NCBI GenBank assembly: GCA_963778465.1
Contig: CAVZUK010000001.1
Span: 8,757-72,756, forward strand
DNA length: 64,000 nt
Source: CAVZBW01 sp963778465
Lineage (GTDB): Bacteria; Actinomycetota; Acidimicrobiia; Acidimicrobiales; RAAP-2
Direction of reading: 5' to 3'
Below the pieces are notes generated by a model. It saw only the letters and a list, made by a program, of their open reading frames with translations, was not told where the DNA came from and ran no database searches. The translations under genes and the position numbers were made by a program. Positions 62,054-64,000 of the stretch are shown piece by piece. How positions within the stretch are numbered: the first letter of the stretch is position 1; each line of letters begins with the position of its first letter.

Positions 62054-63072
62054 ATGATGCCAGGGGCGGTGCTGCGGCGCCGGCTGTTCCTGGCCGGAAC
62101 GCTGGCCTGCTGCCTCGGCCTCGCAAGGGCGGCAAGGGCAGAGGGGCGGCGCTTCCGGATTGGTCTCGCTGACCTCGACGAGACGCCGGGTGTGACCCTG
62201 GAGGGGCTCGGCTTCACCGGTTCCGATGTGCGGCGCAGCTTTGAGCTGGCGGCACGCACAATGCCAGTCGACATGCTTTATTTCGACAATGCCGGCGATC
62301 CTGCCCGTGCCATCGCCAACGCCGAGGCCGCGATCGCCGCCAAAGTCGACCTGCTGATCGAATACAACTCCGACGCCGACGCGAACGCAGAGATCGCCCG
62401 CCGCCTTGCCGCCGCCGCCGTTCCGGCCCTGGCACTGGTCGATCCGCTGCCCGGTGCGCCGCTCTACGGCCCCGATAACCGCTCCGCCGGCCGCATCGCC
62501 GGGCGCGCGCTCGGTGCTTTCGCGCGAGAAACCTGGCCGGGCGAGCAGGTCCTCGGGGTGCTGATCGGCGACCTTGCCGATCCCGGCCCCGCCGTCGGAG
62601 ATCGCGTGCGAGGCATCACTGAAGGCGTAAGCGAAGCGCTGCCGGCGCTGAAGCTCGCGCCGCTCGACACCGGTGGACGGTCGGTGCGCGCCGACGCGCT
62701 GTTGGCGAAATTCCTGCGGACAGAGCGCGGCCAGCGGCTGCTGATCGCGACCCTCGACGACCTGGCCGCCGTGTACGCCAAGAATGCCATCGAAATGAAC
62801 CGGCGACAGAGCGACTGCATCATCGTCAGCCAAGGGCTCGACCCGAATATCCACGGCGGCGCCAGCGAGAAGAAGGAGATCGACCCCAACAACCGCGGCA
62901 GCGTAGTGCTCGGCTCGGTCGCGTACTACATGGACCGTTACGGCTACGACGTACTGCCGTTCGCTTTACGTTTGCTCGCTGGCGAGACGCTGCCCCGCGC
63001 ACGGTGACGCGACATCTCTTGGTCACCGCCGCCAACGTATTCCGGGAATATCCGCCATTCGATATGAACTGA
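62054..63072 (+). pseudogene. Periplasmic sugar-binding-type protein (ABC), late frameshift
   Basis: A type I periplasmic binding protein. RRRLFLAGTLACCLGLARAARA is a signal peptide; the body has FRIGLADLDETPGV, LYFDNAGDPARAIANAEAAIAAKVDLLIEYNSDADAN and IIVSQGLDPNIHG. The stop at 63007 cuts the family end. In another frame TVTRHLLVTAANVFREYPPFDMN continues to TGA at 63072, so one base is missing near 62,995. Restored length is 339 residues. ATG 62054 or 62057, four bases after the cyclase stop. No permease or ATPase genes are next to it. Confidence 0.75.
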
Positions 63073-63452
63073 GAGGGCGGGTTAAAATGCATTATGCTCC
63101 CAAGCGCCGCTGGTGGTACTCGAGTTTGACCTGAGTATTCACGGTGCTGTTGACCACATTACCACATGGATAACGTAAACGGCCGCCGCGGATAATGCCT
63201 TAACCTAAATGTCGGCTATTCACTTGGGGCCGGCCATTTACTGGGTTCACCGTTTACGAGGTGATGCCGATACCAATCGGACAACCGGTGCGGGTAGGTC
63301 CATTCTAGTTCTGTTGTGTCGTCAACGACGATGGCCCGAGAAATGATGCTCATTTTTTAGCGTGGAAAAACTTCAAGCCTAAACCAGCCGATCCCGACTA
63401 AAAGGGGTTATCGGGAGGATGCCGGGCCTGGATCCGGCCTGCTGATTCCGGC
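63073..63452. other. Non-coding, AT-richer region
   Basis: About 380 bases with lower GC than anything else in the window. Stops occur in all frames. No gene, RNA gene or clear promoter is recognised. It may hold an outer piece of the IS21 element. Confidence 0.3.
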
Positions 63453-63515
63453 GATGTCGCTCGGTCATTCCGAGATCATGTCGCTCGCTGTTCCGACATG
63501 ATGTCGCCCGCTTGA
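63453..63515. repeat. Triplicated end repeats of an IS21-type element
   Basis: ATGTCGCTCG occurs at about 63,454 and 63,478 and as ATGTCGCCCG at about 63,501, each followed by a TTCCGA-like or related stretch at similar distance (tcggtcattccga, ctgttccgaca). IS21-family ends carry such multiple transposase-binding repeats. It marks the 3' side of the istB-like gene. Confidence 0.55.
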
Positions 63516-63561
63516 GGCGTATTGCTGACGACCGGGTTTTTGACGAAAATCGTAGCGGTGG

Positions 63562-64000
63562 TCAATCCTTGAGGGCTGATCGTGGTCGGGTTCGGCGCAG
63601 GCTGTCGCCGGCCAGATCGATGCGATGGGCGTTGTGGACGAGGCGGTCGAGGATGGCGTCGGCATAGGTCGGGTCGCCGGTCGCCTCGTGCCATTTGTCG
63701 ATGGGGATTTGGCTGGTCAGGATGGTCGAGCGGCGGCCGTATCGTTCTTCGAGGATCTCGTAGAGATCACGGCGAGCGCTTCCGTCGAGCGGTTTGAGGA
63801 GCCCAATGGTTGGGTGAGAAAGCTGGACGCCGTTGAGGCTGCGCATGATGCCGCAGGGGATGGCGCGGGGCGGTACGCCGCGTGGGCCAGGGCGAGATCG
63901 GCGAAAAGCTTGGGGACGCGCTGATAGAGCACCGAGCGGTTGTCGCGGCAAGCCTGGTGGCCCCGCAGGGCACAGGCAAGCCAACTTTTGCCGACGCCGG
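63562..64000 (-). pseudogene. istB: IstB-like ATPase of an IS21 element, partial and frameshifted
   Basis: Runs off the window's right end. The first part (GVGKSWLACALRGHQACRDNRSVLYQRVPKLFADLALA) has the Walker A lysine. A frameshift near 63,880 then leads to IMRSLNGVQL and, from about 63,800, RRDLYEILEERYGRRSTILTSQIPIDKWHEATGDPTYADAILDRLVHNAHRIDL, the intact C-terminal half. The Walker B region, normally LILDDWGLEPLD, reads LSHPTIGLLKPLD. The helper ATPase is thus inactive as written. Confidence 0.8.

Noticed and set aside
63453..63515. CRISPR-like short repeats
   Set aside because: Only three imperfect 10-base matches without equal spacers, next to an istB-like gene; better explained as IS21 end repeats.
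1..64000. tRNA, rRNA or phage structural genes
   Set aside because: I looked for conserved tRNA loops, rRNA cores and phage head, tail or integrase motifs on both strands and found none that I could support.

Overview
The window reads as two unlike pieces of DNA joined near position 52,434. Positions 1 to about 52,430 are very GC-rich and carry actinobacterial gene types: GAF-ANTAR regulators, an MMPL transporter, LuxR and cyclase-type STAND ATPases, a MetX-MetY pair, many acyl-CoA dehydrogenases, and frequent GTG or TTG starts. An uncultured soil actinobacterium is the best guess; I cannot fix the class. Positions 52,437 to 64,000 are visibly less GC-rich and look alphaproteobacterial: an RND adaptor, a periplasmic beta-propeller protein, an IS110/IS1111 element, an IS21 element, SulP, a periplasmic sugar-binding-type protein, and many gene remnants. 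The join turns the first residues of an RND pump into the N-terminus of a cystathionine gamma-synthase tail, so a chimeric contig or read is as likely as a real transfer.

Layout of the actinobacterial part. 1-11.1 kb: two GAF-ANTAR regulators, one coupled to a fatty-acid desaturase, then a LapA-domain protein, an FUSC transporter, a CocE-type hydrolase and a large LuxR ATPase. 11.3-15.9 kb: a small unknown ORF, an MMPL transporter, a sulfatase-fold hydrolase and an HD-domain protein. 16-37.8 kb: a dense catabolic region with five acyl-CoA dehydrogenases, three AMP-forming ligases, an enoyl-CoA hydratase, SDRs, a P450, a Baeyer-Villiger-type monooxygenase, amidohydrolases, an SMP-30 lactonase, a VOC protein and several SnoaL-like proteins. 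This gene set fits uptake, CoA activation, beta-oxidation and ring oxidation of a cyclic or branched substrate; the substrate cannot be read from sequence. 37.8-49.5 kb: a MerR regulator with a well-formed MerR-type promoter, a D12 adenine methylase, two 1,110-residue cyclase-AAA-TPR paralogues, an SDR, an amidohydrolase and a TetR regulator. 49.5-52.4 kb: MetX and MetY for methionine synthesis, then the cystathionine gamma-synthase remnant.

The proteobacterial part is badly damaged. Most of its genes have frameshifts, internal stops or missing ends, and two insertion sequences are present. Several left-part genes also carry one- or two-base frameshifts, mostly extra bases. Correcting each one restores family-typical sequence and an exact multiple of three. 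This points to sequencing or assembly error as much as to gene decay.

No tRNA, rRNA or CRISPR array was seen. Short tandem repeats with units of 7 to 17 bases sit at gene ends across the left part and are its most distinctive structural feature.
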